Shown here in pieces: positions 7,472 through 13,940 of a stretch of 27,291 bases of DNA (positions are counted from its first letter, which is position 1; each line of letters opens with the position of its first letter). Under the pieces are notes generated by a model. The model had not been told where the DNA came from, ran no database searches, and worked only from the letters and a program-made list of their open reading frames with translations. This DNA comes from CAVYPR01 sp052145775. GTDB lineage: Bacteria; Actinomycetota; Acidimicrobiia; Acidimicrobiales; RAAP-2. Where the stretch lies: NCBI GenBank assembly GCA_052145775.1, contig JBKQNY010000097.1:1-27291 (forward strand). Reading direction: 5' to 3'. Made by a program: the position numbers and the translations under genes.

Positions 7472-7678
7472 GCTCTGCTGGAGGATGACCCCGTTGCCGT
7501 CGGGGTCGGCGATCTGGACGAAGCGTCCCAAGAGTGCCTACTTGGTCCCCTCGAACTCGATGCCCTTGGCGCAGAGGTCGTCCGCCGCGGCGTCGATGTC
7601 GGCCACCCCCAGCAACAGTCCCTTCACGCTGCCCGGCATCACGGAGGGGAACCACGACCACGGCTCAGCCGACCGATC
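7472..7678 (-). pseudogene. VOC (glyoxalase/bleomycin-resistance-like) remnant with in-frame TAG
   Basis: The minus strand encodes the C-terminal half of a VOC-fold protein: PWSWFPSVMPGSVKGLLLGV, then DIDAAADDLCAKGIEFEGTK, then an in-frame TAG (7538-7540), then ALLGRFVQIADPDGNGVILQQ in the same frame. The last block is the classic VOC ending GRFxxxxDPDGNxxxLQQ. The N-terminal beta-alpha-beta half is absent or scrambled; only a frame-shifted SFYTTM-like scrap lies upstream. The gene thus has at least two lesions, the nonsense codon and the lost front. It runs without a stop into the leader of the AIM24 gene. Confidence 0.6.
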
Positions 7679-7818
7679 ACGCCGACATCGTCGTGTAGAA
7701 CGACTAGCCGCGGCAGCCAGCATGGGAGGTCCGAACACACTGATCAGTTACGCATACCTTGACAGCTGCTCGTAGGTCCAAAGGTGACCCCCTGCCGCCG
7801 AGTCAGAAACGGTTTGTG

Positions 7819-8595
7819 TCAGTGCCCGGTCCAGCGCGGCGAACGTTTTTCCGCTGCGGCCTGATGACCTTCGGCCGCGTCTTGGGTCCCCCCGGCGACT
7901 TGCCGCATGGTCTCGCCGAACCGGATGGCCTCCAGCGGCGCCATGTGTCGAGTCCGCATCGCCATTTCCTTCATGACTCGCTGAGCCAGAGGCGCTCCCC
8001 TGAGAAGGCGTCCAGCAAGCGCATTGGCCTCGTCGAGCAGAGTGTCATGAGGGACGACCCTCCAGACCAGACCCATAGCGTGTGCTCGCTCGGCGTCGAT
8101 GCGCTCCCCCGTGAGCAATAGCTCCATCGCGTCGGCCCAGTTAATACGCTGAGGAAGGCGGATCGATGCGACTATTGCCGGGACTCCGAGGCTCACCTCC
8201 GGAAGTCCGAACTCGGCTCGGTCGCTCGCCAATATGAAGTCGCACCAACTGGCAAGCGTGAGCCCGTAGCCCAAGCAGTACCCGTTGACCGCAGCAATGA
8301 CCGGCTTGAAGATTTCCCATCCGCTCTCAAAGGAGTTCAGCGTCGGCTTCTCCCAGAACGTGCCGGGAAACTCCCCCGCGGACCCAGCTCCGTCGCGTAG
8401 GTCCCCGCCGACGCAGAACGCCCGTCCTGATCCGGTGACGATGGCGACCCATGCGTCCTCGTCGTCGCGGAAGCGCGAAAAGGCATCGTTGAGGTCCTGC
8501 CTCATCTCGGTGTTGATGGCGTTGAGAGCGTCGGGCCGGTTGTACGTGATGGTGGCCACATGGCCATCGAGACTGAACGTGGCTGAATCACCCAC
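7819..8595 (-). CDS. Enoyl-CoA hydratase/isomerase family (crotonase) protein
   Basis: A 258-residue crotonase. The signature is GHVATITYNRPDALNAINTE at the N-terminus, the oxyanion-hole segment GRAFCVGGDLRDG (about residues 58-70), AAVNGYCLGYGLTLASWCDF (101-120) and AEFGLPEVSLGVPA (127-140). Of the two catalytic Glu of rat mitochondrial enoyl-CoA hydratase, the second is kept (Glu133) and the first is replaced by Thr113, so simple hydratase chemistry is uncertain. The chosen GTG at 8595 gives the family length. The frame is open further up, but that part is not crotonase-like. Only a weak GGTGGG lies close upstream, so the start is soft. Fatty-acid or terpenoid/steroid acyl-CoA degradation is the general context. 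Confidence 0.85.
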   Translation of the reverse strand: MGDSATFSLDGHVATITYNRPDALNAINTEMRQDLNDAFSRFRDDEDAWVAIVTGSGRAFCVGGDLRDGAGSAGEFPGTFWEKPTLNSFESGWEIFKPVIAAVNGYCLGYGLTLASWCDFILASDRAEFGLPEVSLGVPAIVASIRLPQRINWADAMELLLTGERIDAERAHAMGLVWRVVPHDTLLDEANALAGRLLRGAPLAQRVMKEMAMRTRHMAPLEAIRFGETMRQVAGGTQDAAEGHQAAAEKRSPRWTGH

Positions 8596-8701
8596 TACCC
8601 ACCAGTCTGCCAGGTCGGAAACACAGCCCGCTGCCTTACGGCCAGCCCACGCACACGCTTTACCTGCCACAAATCGCCGGGTGGTGGAGACCGTCCCGAT
8701 G

Positions 8702-8754
8702 CGGCACTTTCGGGCAAGTTGGCCGAGCGCCCAACCCGCTTCGCAAACCCCAGC
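8702..8754 (-). repeat. Dispersed element B, 3' of the GH76 gene
   Basis: The plus strand shows CGGCACTTTCGGGC, then CCAAC, then GCAAACCCCAGCG, the same ordered blocks as at 2015-2062. It begins about 33 nt beyond the GH76 stop codon. The 191-bp gap 8596-8786 holds nothing else I can support. Confidence 0.3.
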
Positions 8755-8786
8755 GGCGTGCGCCGCGCCGTCCTGGCTGCGCTGCG

Positions 8787-9956
8787 CTAGGGCGTAGGAG
8801 GGCTCCCGGCCAACAGTGCATAGATCTCGACCATTGGAGCGGTCCCGTTGACACCGTACTGGGAGTCGATCAGCCCGGTTCCGGCCTGGCGTTGCGCCCA
8901 CATGGTGGATGCGAAGCTCTGGGCTTCGGCGGCGTACTCAGCGTTGGGCGCAACCACATTGAGCAGGAAAAGGTTGCGGAAGAAGATGGCGTTGAACGCC
9001 GGGCCCTGGTTGACGAGCGCCGTTCCGGTGCCGAAGTAGGACGCTGCTGCGGCGGCCGTCTGCTGCGCTTGCTTCAGGTACATGTTGTTCCCGGTCAGCT
9101 GGTACAGCAAGACGCCGGCGCCCACCATCACGCCCTGGTTGTAGCTCCAAATTGTCGTGTTGACGCTCCCGTTCGGATTGACGTGGTCGTTGTACAGACC
9201 GCTCGCGGTTCCGAGGCAAGTGACGACCCACTGGTACATGCTTTTCGCCCATGTCAGGTCCGAGGTGTTCCCGGTGAGCCGGTTCAGCTCGAGCGCGAGC
9301 GCTGCGCCTGCTCCATTCGCAGTGGTGTTGCGCTGGCTTCCTGCAACGTCCTCCCAAAAGACGCCGCCGGGGCAGCCGTCGGTGGTGTTCGTATCCCACC
9401 CCGAGATAATGAAGTTCAGCTGGTTCTGGGCCAGGGTGAGGTAGGTCCCGTTCATGGTCAGCAGGTAGGCATGGATCAGGTTCAACCCCACCCACGCGTT
9501 GTCGTCGAAGTAGGTTGCACCGCCCGGTCCGAGCGGCGGCGCCACTGCGGACTGATAGGCGGGCGGCTGGGCGGCGCCCGTGGCAGAGACCTCGGACGGG
9601 TCAGCGTAGTGGCCGAGACCCGTCTGGCGGGCGACGACGCCAGAGAAGTAGCTGGCACCGTTCGGGGTGCCGTACAGGTAGACGGTCCCGGCGACGGCGT
9701 TGGTGAAAGGCCACAGGCACGAGTAAGTGCCGCACGAGTTCGAAGGGCTGCCGCGGTAGAGGGACTGGCGGGAGACGTAGAGGTTCTGCTGGAGCGCGTT
9801 GTAGGTCGCCACCGCCTCCTGCTGGTCCGTCGAGGTGGCCGATGCGGCCAGAGCTCGTGCGCCCGGCGGTGCGGCGCCGGCCGGGGCCGCAGCGGTGATG
9901 GAGAGGCATACGACCGCCGCTCCGACGAGGGCGCGCATGCGATGAGGGATCGTCAT
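8787..9956 (-). CDS. Secreted glycoside hydrolase family 76 protein
   Basis: A 389-residue GH76 protein, the family of endo-alpha-1,6-mannanases that cut mannan backbones. A Sec signal peptide covers about residues 1-28 (basic start, VGAAVVCLSITAAA, then APAGAAP). The mature part has an (alpha/alpha)6-type pattern with YFDDNAWVGLNLIHAYLLT around Asp151-Asp152, the Asp pair typical of the family. It continues with DGCPGGVFWEDVAGSQRNTT and WSYNQGVMVGAGVLLYQLTG. Cys pairs and many Asn/Thr residues suit an extracellular enzyme. GAAGGAG lies about 7 nt before the ATG at 9956, settling the start over the long open upstream frame. Upstream dyads suggest substrate-responsive control. It ends in TAG. 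The substrate is inferred from family. Confidence 0.87.
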   Translation of the reverse strand: MTIPHRMRALVGAAVVCLSITAAAPAGAAPPGARALAASATSTDQQEAVATYNALQQNLYVSRQSLYRGSPSNSCGTYSCLWPFTNAVAGTVYLYGTPNGASYFSGVVARQTGLGHYADPSEVSATGAAQPPAYQSAVAPPLGPGGATYFDDNAWVGLNLIHAYLLTMNGTYLTLAQNQLNFIISGWDTNTTDGCPGGVFWEDVAGSQRNTTANGAGAALALELNRLTGNTSDLTWAKSMYQWVVTCLGTASGLYNDHVNPNGSVNTTIWSYNQGVMVGAGVLLYQLTGNNMYLKQAQQTAAAAASYFGTGTALVNQGPAFNAIFFRNLFLLNVVAPNAEYAAEAQSFASTMWAQRQAGTGLIDSQYGVNGTAPMVEIYALLAGSPPTP

Positions 9957-9967
9957 TGAATCGCTCC

Positions 9968-9977
9968 TTCGTACGAA
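9968..9977. promoter_or_regulatory. Palindrome overlapping GH76 ribosome-binding site
   Basis: TTCGTACGAA is a perfect 10-bp palindrome whose minus-strand right half runs into the GAAGGAG ribosome-binding site of the GH76 gene. A protein bound here, or local folding, would block initiation. Confidence 0.3.
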
Positions 9978-9994
9978 AGGCGACCTTGCGACGC

Positions 9995-10034
9995 CCGGGA
10001 TTGACGCTATATCAGACTCAATGTCAAATCCCGG
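9995..10034. promoter_or_regulatory. Inverted repeat upstream of GH76 (candidate operator)
   Basis: CCGGGATTGAC (9995-10005) and GTCAAATCCCGG (10023-10034) form 11-bp arms with one extra base, 17 nt apart. They lie 38-78 bp upstream of the GH76 start. On the minus strand a TTGACA and a TATAGC sit within it, though their spacing (10 nt) is too short for one promoter. A sugar-responsive repressor site is a reasonable guess. Confidence 0.4.
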
Positions 10035-10070
10035 CAATCCATTACTCACCTGCCCATGACCCGGTGTGGA

Positions 10071-10089
10071 TTCAAGGGGTCGACGCAAC
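10071..10089 (+). repeat. IS30 terminal inverted repeat, left
   Basis: TTCAAGGGGTCGACGCAAC. It pairs with the reverse complement of 11266-11284. The transposase stop codon (TGA, 10074-10072 on the minus strand) lies within this repeat, so the gene ends inside the IS terminus. Confidence 0.75.
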
Positions 10090-11217
10090 GGCCTCGGCGA
10101 ACACCTCACATGGTGCCATGAAACCGAGGGTCTTTCGAGGCCTCGTGTTGAGCGAGCGAGCGATCTTGTCGAGGTCGCGCTGGGTGTAGGTCGAGAGATC
10201 CATACTTCTTGGCAGGTATTGGCGAACGAGGCCATTGGTGTTCTCGTTGGTGCCGCGCTGCCATGGGCTCTTTGGATCGCAGAAGTACACCTCGACGCCG
10301 GTGTCCAAGGTGAAGCGCACGTGCTCGGCCATCTCTGAGCCCTGGTCCCAGGTGAGCGAGCGACGGAGTTGGGCAGGCAACGTCACGATCCGCTTGGTCA
10401 TCGCCGTTCGGACCCATTCTGCGGTGTGGCCGTTGGGGAGCTTCAACAAGATCAGATACCGCGTCTTTCGCTCGACGAGAGTCCCGACCGAGGTCATGCC
10501 CTTGCCGAAGATGAGGTCGCCTTCCCAGTGCCCCGGCACCGCGCGATCTTCGATCTCGGCAGGTCGCTCTGAGATGTTGACCATGCCTTTGATCTTTCCC
10601 ATTCCATGGCCGGTCTTGGTCCAACCCTTGGCGCGCCGCATCGCCCGGCCGCTTCTTAGGCAGTAGTGCAGCTCTTTGCGCAGGGCGCCCTTGCCCTGGA
10701 CGAAGAGGGACTGGTAGATGGTCTCGTGGGACACCTGCATCTCCGGCGTGTCTGGGTAGGTCCGTGCCAGCCACCCCGAGATCTCCTCGGGTGACCAGCG
10801 TTCCTCCAGCTTGGCTTCCACATTGGCCCGTAGCCGGGGACACTGGGCGAGCTTTCTCTCCTTGGGCCGCCTTCGGCGCCTGCTGGCCGCTCGATTGGTC
10901 ACAAGGGCGCGATAAGCCCGTCGACCTCCGTTGGCGTTCACCTCGCGTGACACCGTCGACGGTGCGCGTCCCAACCCCTCGGCGATCGCCCGGATCGACA
11001 GCCCGCCGGCCAGTCCCCGGGAGATTTCCTCTCGCTCCTCTAGGCAGAGGCGGAGCTCAGAGCACACCGGCTGCGGACGCTTGCCACCGAAATAGCCGAT
11101 GTGTGCCCGGATCGTGGAGTGTCCTCTCCCCAGTTCACGGCCGATCTTCCTGTAAGACACACCCGCCTCGAGCATGTCCCAGAGGGAGGCCCTCTCTTCC
11201 TCAGTCAGCCTGCTCAC
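10072..11217 (-). CDS. IS30-family transposase
   Basis: A 381-residue IS30-type DDE transposase. The N-terminus has a helix-turn-helix (about residues 14-40, WDMLEAGVSYRKIGRELGRG) and a second one (LSIRAIAEGLGRAPSTVSRE) typical of the family. The catalytic core shows the first Asp in GHWEGDLIFGK, the second in LTWDQGSEMAEH and the Glu in NENTNGLVRQYLP. GTG 11217 is preferred because AGGAGG lies just upstream, although the frame continues to 11373. The protein is full length with no frame break, so the element could still be mobile. The TGA stop lies in the left terminal repeat. Confidence 0.93.
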   Translation of the reverse strand: MSRLTEEERASLWDMLEAGVSYRKIGRELGRGHSTIRAHIGYFGGKRPQPVCSELRLCLEEREEISRGLAGGLSIRAIAEGLGRAPSTVSREVNANGGRRAYRALVTNRAASRRRRRPKERKLAQCPRLRANVEAKLEERWSPEEISGWLARTYPDTPEMQVSHETIYQSLFVQGKGALRKELHYCLRSGRAMRRAKGWTKTGHGMGKIKGMVNISERPAEIEDRAVPGHWEGDLIFGKGMTSVGTLVERKTRYLILLKLPNGHTAEWVRTAMTKRIVTLPAQLRRSLTWDQGSEMAEHVRFTLDTGVEVYFCDPKSPWQRGTNENTNGLVRQYLPRSMDLSTYTQRDLDKIARSLNTRPRKTLGFMAPCEVFAEAVASTP

Positions 11218-11265
11218 AGCTCCACCTCCTGATCGACGACGTTTGTGTTCGCCAATCAGACCGGT

Positions 11266-11284
11266 GTTGCGTTGATCCTCTGAA
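11266..11284 (-). repeat. IS30 terminal inverted repeat, right
   Basis: The reverse complement reads TTCAGAGGATCAACGCAAC, aligning with the left end except at positions 5, 6, 9 and 12. It sits about 50 bp upstream of the transposase start. Confidence 0.75.
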
Positions 11285-11496
11285 CTCGCAGGCATCCACG
11301 GACACCTGACCCCAGGGCGAGACCATGTCTTGCTCGGGTAGGAAGATCGACGCGGAGTGATTTCCATGAGCATCGCGACTGGGCTCGCCAGATCGGCAAG
11401 GCCATGGAGGCCCAGCGGCCGCCGGGGCCAGGGCCCGGGCCTACCTCAAGTCGCTCCGCGAGTCCTGAGTCGCCAGCCCCGGCCGGTTCCCGATTC

Positions 11497-11512
11497 GTAC
11501 CGGCGCCGGTAC
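11497..11512. repeat. 16-bp perfect palindrome 1
   Basis: GTACCGGC-GCCGGTAC, centred at 11504.5. It is the first of three perfect palindromes within 56 bp. Confidence 0.6.
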
Positions 11513-11519
11513 CCGTTTC

Positions 11520-11535
11520 TGATACCCGGGTATCA
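11520..11535. repeat. 16-bp perfect palindrome 2
   Basis: TGATACCC-GGGTATCA, centred 23 bp from palindrome 1. Its shape resembles dimer-binding operators such as those of antitoxin or other autoregulator proteins, but no regulator gene starts beside it. Confidence 0.6.
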
Positions 11536-11540
11536 AACTG

Positions 11541-11552
11541 CTCCGCGCGGAG
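11541..11552. repeat. 12-bp perfect palindrome 3
   Basis: CTCCGCGCGGAG, centred 19 bp from palindrome 2, so the three centres are spaced about two helical turns apart. Confidence 0.5.
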
Positions 11553-11568
11553 TTCAGCACTAGAGGCA

Positions 11569-11632
11569 GCCGCCGGGTCCCGCGGGTCGTCCACCGACGA
11601 GACACCCATGGGGGGGCCGCGGACCCGGCGGC
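11569..11632. repeat. Long GC stem-loop (16-17 bp arms)
   Basis: GCCGCCGGGTCCCGCGG (11569-11585) pairs with CCGCGGACCCGGCGGC (11617-11632) with one bulged base, around a 31-nt loop. It could be a strong terminator, a recombination site or a cruciform. No T-run follows on either strand. Confidence 0.5.
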
Positions 11633-11688
11633 AGCCGGTCGGCTGGCCCACCGCCCCCGTTGGCGGGCGGCAGGCCGACCTTGGTCGC

Positions 11689-11967
11689 TCAGGCGGCGTT
11701 GTCGGGCGGGTCCGCACCGCCCCCGCCATGAGCCGGCCACGAGCGGCGCCAGAGATTTTCGAGCGCCGCCTCCTGCTCGGCACCGCCGAGGTGGTCCGCG
11801 AGCACGGCGGACGTACTCTCACCGTCCACACGGACCCTGGCGGCCACCGGGTGGCCCTGCCGCCGCAGTATCACCTCGAGGTCGCCGAACGTGTCAAGCC
11901 CCGACTCGGTGAACTGCTGGGCCATGTCGTCGACGGTGAGGCGGTCGTCGGTCACGTCGTCCGCCAC
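11689..11967 (-). CDS. Small acidic hypothetical protein (uncertain)
   Basis: A 92-residue frame from GTG 11967. The first about 60 residues look protein-like: an acidic start (DDVTDDRLTVDDMAQQF), then ESGLDTFGDLEVILRRQGHP and VAARVRVDGESTSAVLADHL. The tail is Gly/Pro-rich. I recognise no family. There is no clear ribosome-binding site. Overlapping long frames on the plus strand are Arg/Pro-rich and less natural. Its place just 3' of the tRNA gene is where island cargo or remnants would sit. The region could equally be non-coding. Confidence 0.3.
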   Translation of the reverse strand: MADDVTDDRLTVDDMAQQFTESGLDTFGDLEVILRRQGHPVAARVRVDGESTSAVLADHLGGAEQEAALENLWRRSWPAHGGGGADPPDNAA

Positions 11968-12011
11968 ACTCGTCGCGGCCCGTCACGGCCACGGAGCTAC
12001 GGTGCCCGCCG

Positions 12012-12045
12012 GGTGACAAGTGGATGACAAGCTCCCAGTGTCACC
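12012..12045. repeat. Inverted repeat 3' of tRNA-Pro
   Basis: GGTGACA (12012-12018) and TGTCACC (12039-12045) form 7-bp arms, and a TGACAAG motif is repeated directly between them. It lies 38 bp beyond the tRNA 3' end. It could terminate the tRNA transcript or be a leftover recombination arm site; neither can be shown. Confidence 0.25.
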
Positions 12046-12082
12046 GTTTGTTACTTCGCCGGTCAGCTTTGTACCTGGGATT

Positions 12083-12160
12083 TGGTCGGGCTGCCGGGAT
12101 TTGAACCCGGGACCTCTTGACCCCCAGTCAAGCGCGCTAACCAAGCTGCGCCACAGCCCG
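12083..12160 (-). tRNA. tRNA-Pro (anticodon GGG)
   Basis: The minus strand folds as a complete cloverleaf. The acceptor arms CGGGCTG and CAGCCCG pair fully, and the D-arm is GCGCAGCTTGGTTAGCGC. The anticodon stem CTTGA/TCAAG encloses the loop CTGGGGG with anticodon GGG, which reads CCC and CCU proline codons. The T-arm is CCGGG-TTCAAAT-CCCGG. Discriminator A and an encoded CCA follow directly (12086-12083). The gene marks the border between the compact core genes on the right and the accessory stretch on the left, and its 3' end, the usual integrase target, faces that stretch. Confidence 0.96.
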
Positions 12161-12170
12161 TGAACTGAAG

Positions 12171-12176
12171 ACCCTA
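12171..12176 (-). promoter_or_regulatory. Candidate -10 box for tRNA-Pro
   Basis: TAGGGT on the minus strand lies 10 nt upstream of the tRNA 5' end and fits the actinobacterial TANNNT -10 pattern. No good -35 is visible. The 244-bp gap 12161-12404 shows no gene. Confidence 0.3.
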
Positions 12177-12404
12177 TCTGACCTGCACCAATTCTGCCGT
12201 CCACTACCGCTGGACCCCCCCGTCCTTTGCACTCGGGCGGTCGGGGCCCGGCTCGTGGAGTCACCTGCACGTCGCCGGGTGCCCTCTAGCGTCGTTTCCG
12301 GCGCCATCAGACGCCGTCACGATGACCGGAGGGAATCCTACAGGACACCGCGGCGGTGCCGGGAGGTGGACCACGCCCTCGTCACCGGGGTGGGGAGGTC
12401 CATG

Positions 12405-13346
12405 TTACGGCCCGTGGCGACCGGCGATCCGGTCCGCCACGTCGAGCATCAGGCGCGCCGACGGCCCGTAGCCGGCTTGGAGTCCGAGGAGGCCGGTCGA
12501 AACCCTCTCCACCACGCCCCATTCCCAGATGGCCTGCTCGTGGAGGTGCGAGCGGCGGGCCAGCCAGCGAGCTCGCGCACGGGGGTCACCCACCAGGAGC
12601 TCTTCGGCATCCTCGCGCATGATGATCCCCAGGTCGTACGCCGGCTCGGCCAGGAGGCCGTCGGGGTCGACCAGCTTGAACCCCGTTCCGGCCTCCAGGG
12701 TGTTCCACTGATGGACGTCTCCGTGCACCAGCACCGCCCGCTCGTCGCGGTGCGCGGCCATCCGGCGTTCGGCGCAGGCGACGGCGTCGTCGATCACCTC
12801 GGTCGAACAGGGGCGGTCGAGCTCCTCCCACGTGTGCACGATGGACTGCTGCAGCCACGCGGCCTTCTCGGCCCCCGAGGGAAGCCCGCAATCGGGCGCG
12901 GGGCGCCACAGCGCCTCCGCCGTGTCGCAGAGGATCTCGTGCCGGCGGGTGATGGGCAGGCCCAATTCGAAGAGCGATGCCCCGAGCCGCTCGACCAGCA
13001 GGGCCCCTCGGCGGCCGTCGGAGAGGATGAGGGCGGCGCAGCCCCTCCCCCCGGCCTGTCGCAGGGCCGTGATCTCGCGCACCGGCGCCATCGGGTCGCG
13101 CGGCACCGCCAGCTTGAGCACCGCGGGCGTGCCGTCGTAGCGCGTGGCCCGCGCCACATACGCCTCGGTGGCGTCGGTATACGGCTCCCCGACCGAGAGC
13201 CCCCACTCCTCTTCGAGCTCGGCGATAAGGCTCGGAAGGTCCTCGAGCCAGGCATGGGCGCCGACCAGATAGGCCTCCTTGCGGACCAGCTCGGGAATGG
13301 CGAGCACGGCTCGCGACACTAGGCCGTGGTCTTGCGGACCCAGCAT
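12405..13346 (-). CDS. APH(6)/hydroxyurea-type phosphotransferase family protein
   Basis: A 313-residue member of the aminoglycoside/hydroxyurea antibiotic-resistance kinase family (related to streptomycin 6-kinases). It has an N-terminal PELVRK...WLEDLPSLIAELEEEW, a nucleotide-lobe Lys in TPAVLKLAVP, and the Brenner-type catalytic loop VLVHGDVHQWNTLE (HGDxHxxN). The metal-binding Asp is in FKLVDPDGLLAEPAYDLGII. It should transfer ATP phosphate to a hydroxyl, but chromosomal members are common without known resistance, so no substrate is assigned. ATG 13346 has a GGGG-type site upstream; GTG 13319 is an alternative that better matches the usual family start. It is the last gene of the run that begins with the DUF512 protein. 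It ends in TAA. Confidence 0.85.
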   Translation of the reverse strand: MLGPQDHGLVSRAVLAIPELVRKEAYLVGAHAWLEDLPSLIAELEEEWGLSVGEPYTDATEAYVARATRYDGTPAVLKLAVPRDPMAPVREITALRQAGGRGCAALILSDGRRGALLVERLGASLFELGLPITRRHEILCDTAEALWRPAPDCGLPSGAEKAAWLQQSIVHTWEELDRPCSTEVIDDAVACAERRMAAHRDERAVLVHGDVHQWNTLEAGTGFKLVDPDGLLAEPAYDLGIIMREDAEELLVGDPRARARWLARRSHLHEQAIWEWGVVERVSTGLLGLQAGYGPSARLMLDVADRIAGRHGP

Positions 13347-13421
13347 GTCGACCCCAATCGCCGCGTCCGTGCGGCGCGGGTGCCCCCGTGACGCCTTCGC
13401 GCGTCCTCGACAGGGACCGGG

Positions 13422-13940
13422 TCAGTCCAGACGCTCCAGGGTCTCCTTGAACGACCGGGCGTTCTCCACGTAGTCGGCCGCCGAGAATTCGATGACGACG
13501 GGGTGGGAGGCGCCCTCCTTCACCACCGCCGGCACCCCGACGGCGAGGGCGCCCGGGGGCACGACCATCCGGTTGGGCACCACGGCGTTGGCCCCCACGG
13601 TCGCCCCCGCACCGATGACAGCGTGGTGGAGCACCACCGAACCGGACCCCACGAGCGACCCGTTCTCCAGCCGGCAGCCCTCGAGGTGGGCCAGGTGACC
13701 GACGACGCACCCGTCCCCCACCACGGTCGGAAAGCCCGGCCCGCAGTGGACGACGGTGCCGTCCTGTATCGAGGTTCGCTCCCCGATGGTGATGCTGCCA
13801 CGGTCCCCTCGCAGCACGGCGCAGGGCCAGATCGACGAGTCGGCTCCGATGGTGACGTCCCCGATCACCGCCGCCTGGGGGTGCACGTAGGCGTCGGGGT
13901 GGATCGAGGGCACGAGGTCGCCCAGTCGGTAGATGGCCAT
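13422..13940 (-). CDS. Gamma-carbonic-anhydrase-like hexapeptide protein
   Basis: A 172-residue left-handed beta-helix protein with hexapeptide repeats from about residue 10 to 140, for example AVIGDVTIGADSSIWPCAVL and GAGATVGANAVVPNRMV, and a C-terminal helix (YVENARSFKETLERL). The fold and RGDRGSITIGERTSIQDGTV match the gamma-class carbonic anhydrase (CamH/YrdA/PaaY) group. Two metal-ligand His can be placed: His65 (GTVVH) and His82 (VGHLAHLEGC). The third ligand, usually His five residues after the second, is Glu87 here, although His85 is near. Activity is therefore unproven. The ATG starts one base after the stop codon of the zinc-ribbon gene, with no separate ribosome-binding site, so translation is probably coupled. 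Confidence 0.86.
   Translation of the reverse strand: MAIYRLGDLVPSIHPDAYVHPQAAVIGDVTIGADSSIWPCAVLRGDRGSITIGERTSIQDGTVVHCGPGFPTVVGDGCVVGHLAHLEGCRLENGSLVGSGSVVLHHAVIGAGATVGANAVVPNRMVVPPGALAVGVPAVVKEGASHPVVIEFSAADYVENARSFKETLERLD

Larger units (their letters stand above)
10071..11284 (-). mobile_element. IS30-family insertion sequence, about 1.21 kb
   Basis: The element is bounded by terminal inverted repeats of 19 bp (10071-10089 and 11266-11284) that match at 15 of 19 positions, all four differences being transitions. It holds one intact transposase gene on the minus strand. Size and single-gene layout are normal for IS30. I see no 2-3 bp target duplication: the bases outside are GGA on the left and CTC on the right. 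Either a flank was rearranged after insertion or the true ends differ by a few bases. Confidence 0.85.
11285..11688. other. Palindrome-rich gap with possible gene tail
   Basis: No convincing gene lies in these 404 bp. The plus strand at about 11371-11412 reads like protein (EHRDWARQIGKAMEAQ). A different frame ends ARAYLKSLRES with TGA at 11467-11469. Together these could be the frameshifted tail of a gene cut off by the IS30 insertion at 11284. Beyond that lie three perfect palindromes and one long stem-loop, listed separately. Confidence 0.35.

Noticed and set aside
6639..7661. A 340-codon minus-strand open frame over AIM24
   Set aside because: Highly Arg/Gly-rich shadow; AIM24 in another frame has a perfect ribosome-binding site and family motifs.
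10024..10036. A 13-bp match to the T-arm of tRNA-Pro (TCAAATCCCGGCA), as a possible att site
   Set aside because: It is inverted relative to the tRNA gene, and it falls in an inverted repeat whose arms resemble any self-complementary T-arm; chance or regulatory function is more likely.
11404..12027. A 207-codon plus-strand open frame
   Set aside because: Composition is Arg/Pro/Gly/Ser-rich throughout, with no domain; the opposite-strand frame at 11689-11967 is more natural.
12255..13322. A 355-codon plus-strand open frame
   Set aside because: It is antisense to the APH-family gene and has no protein-like segments.
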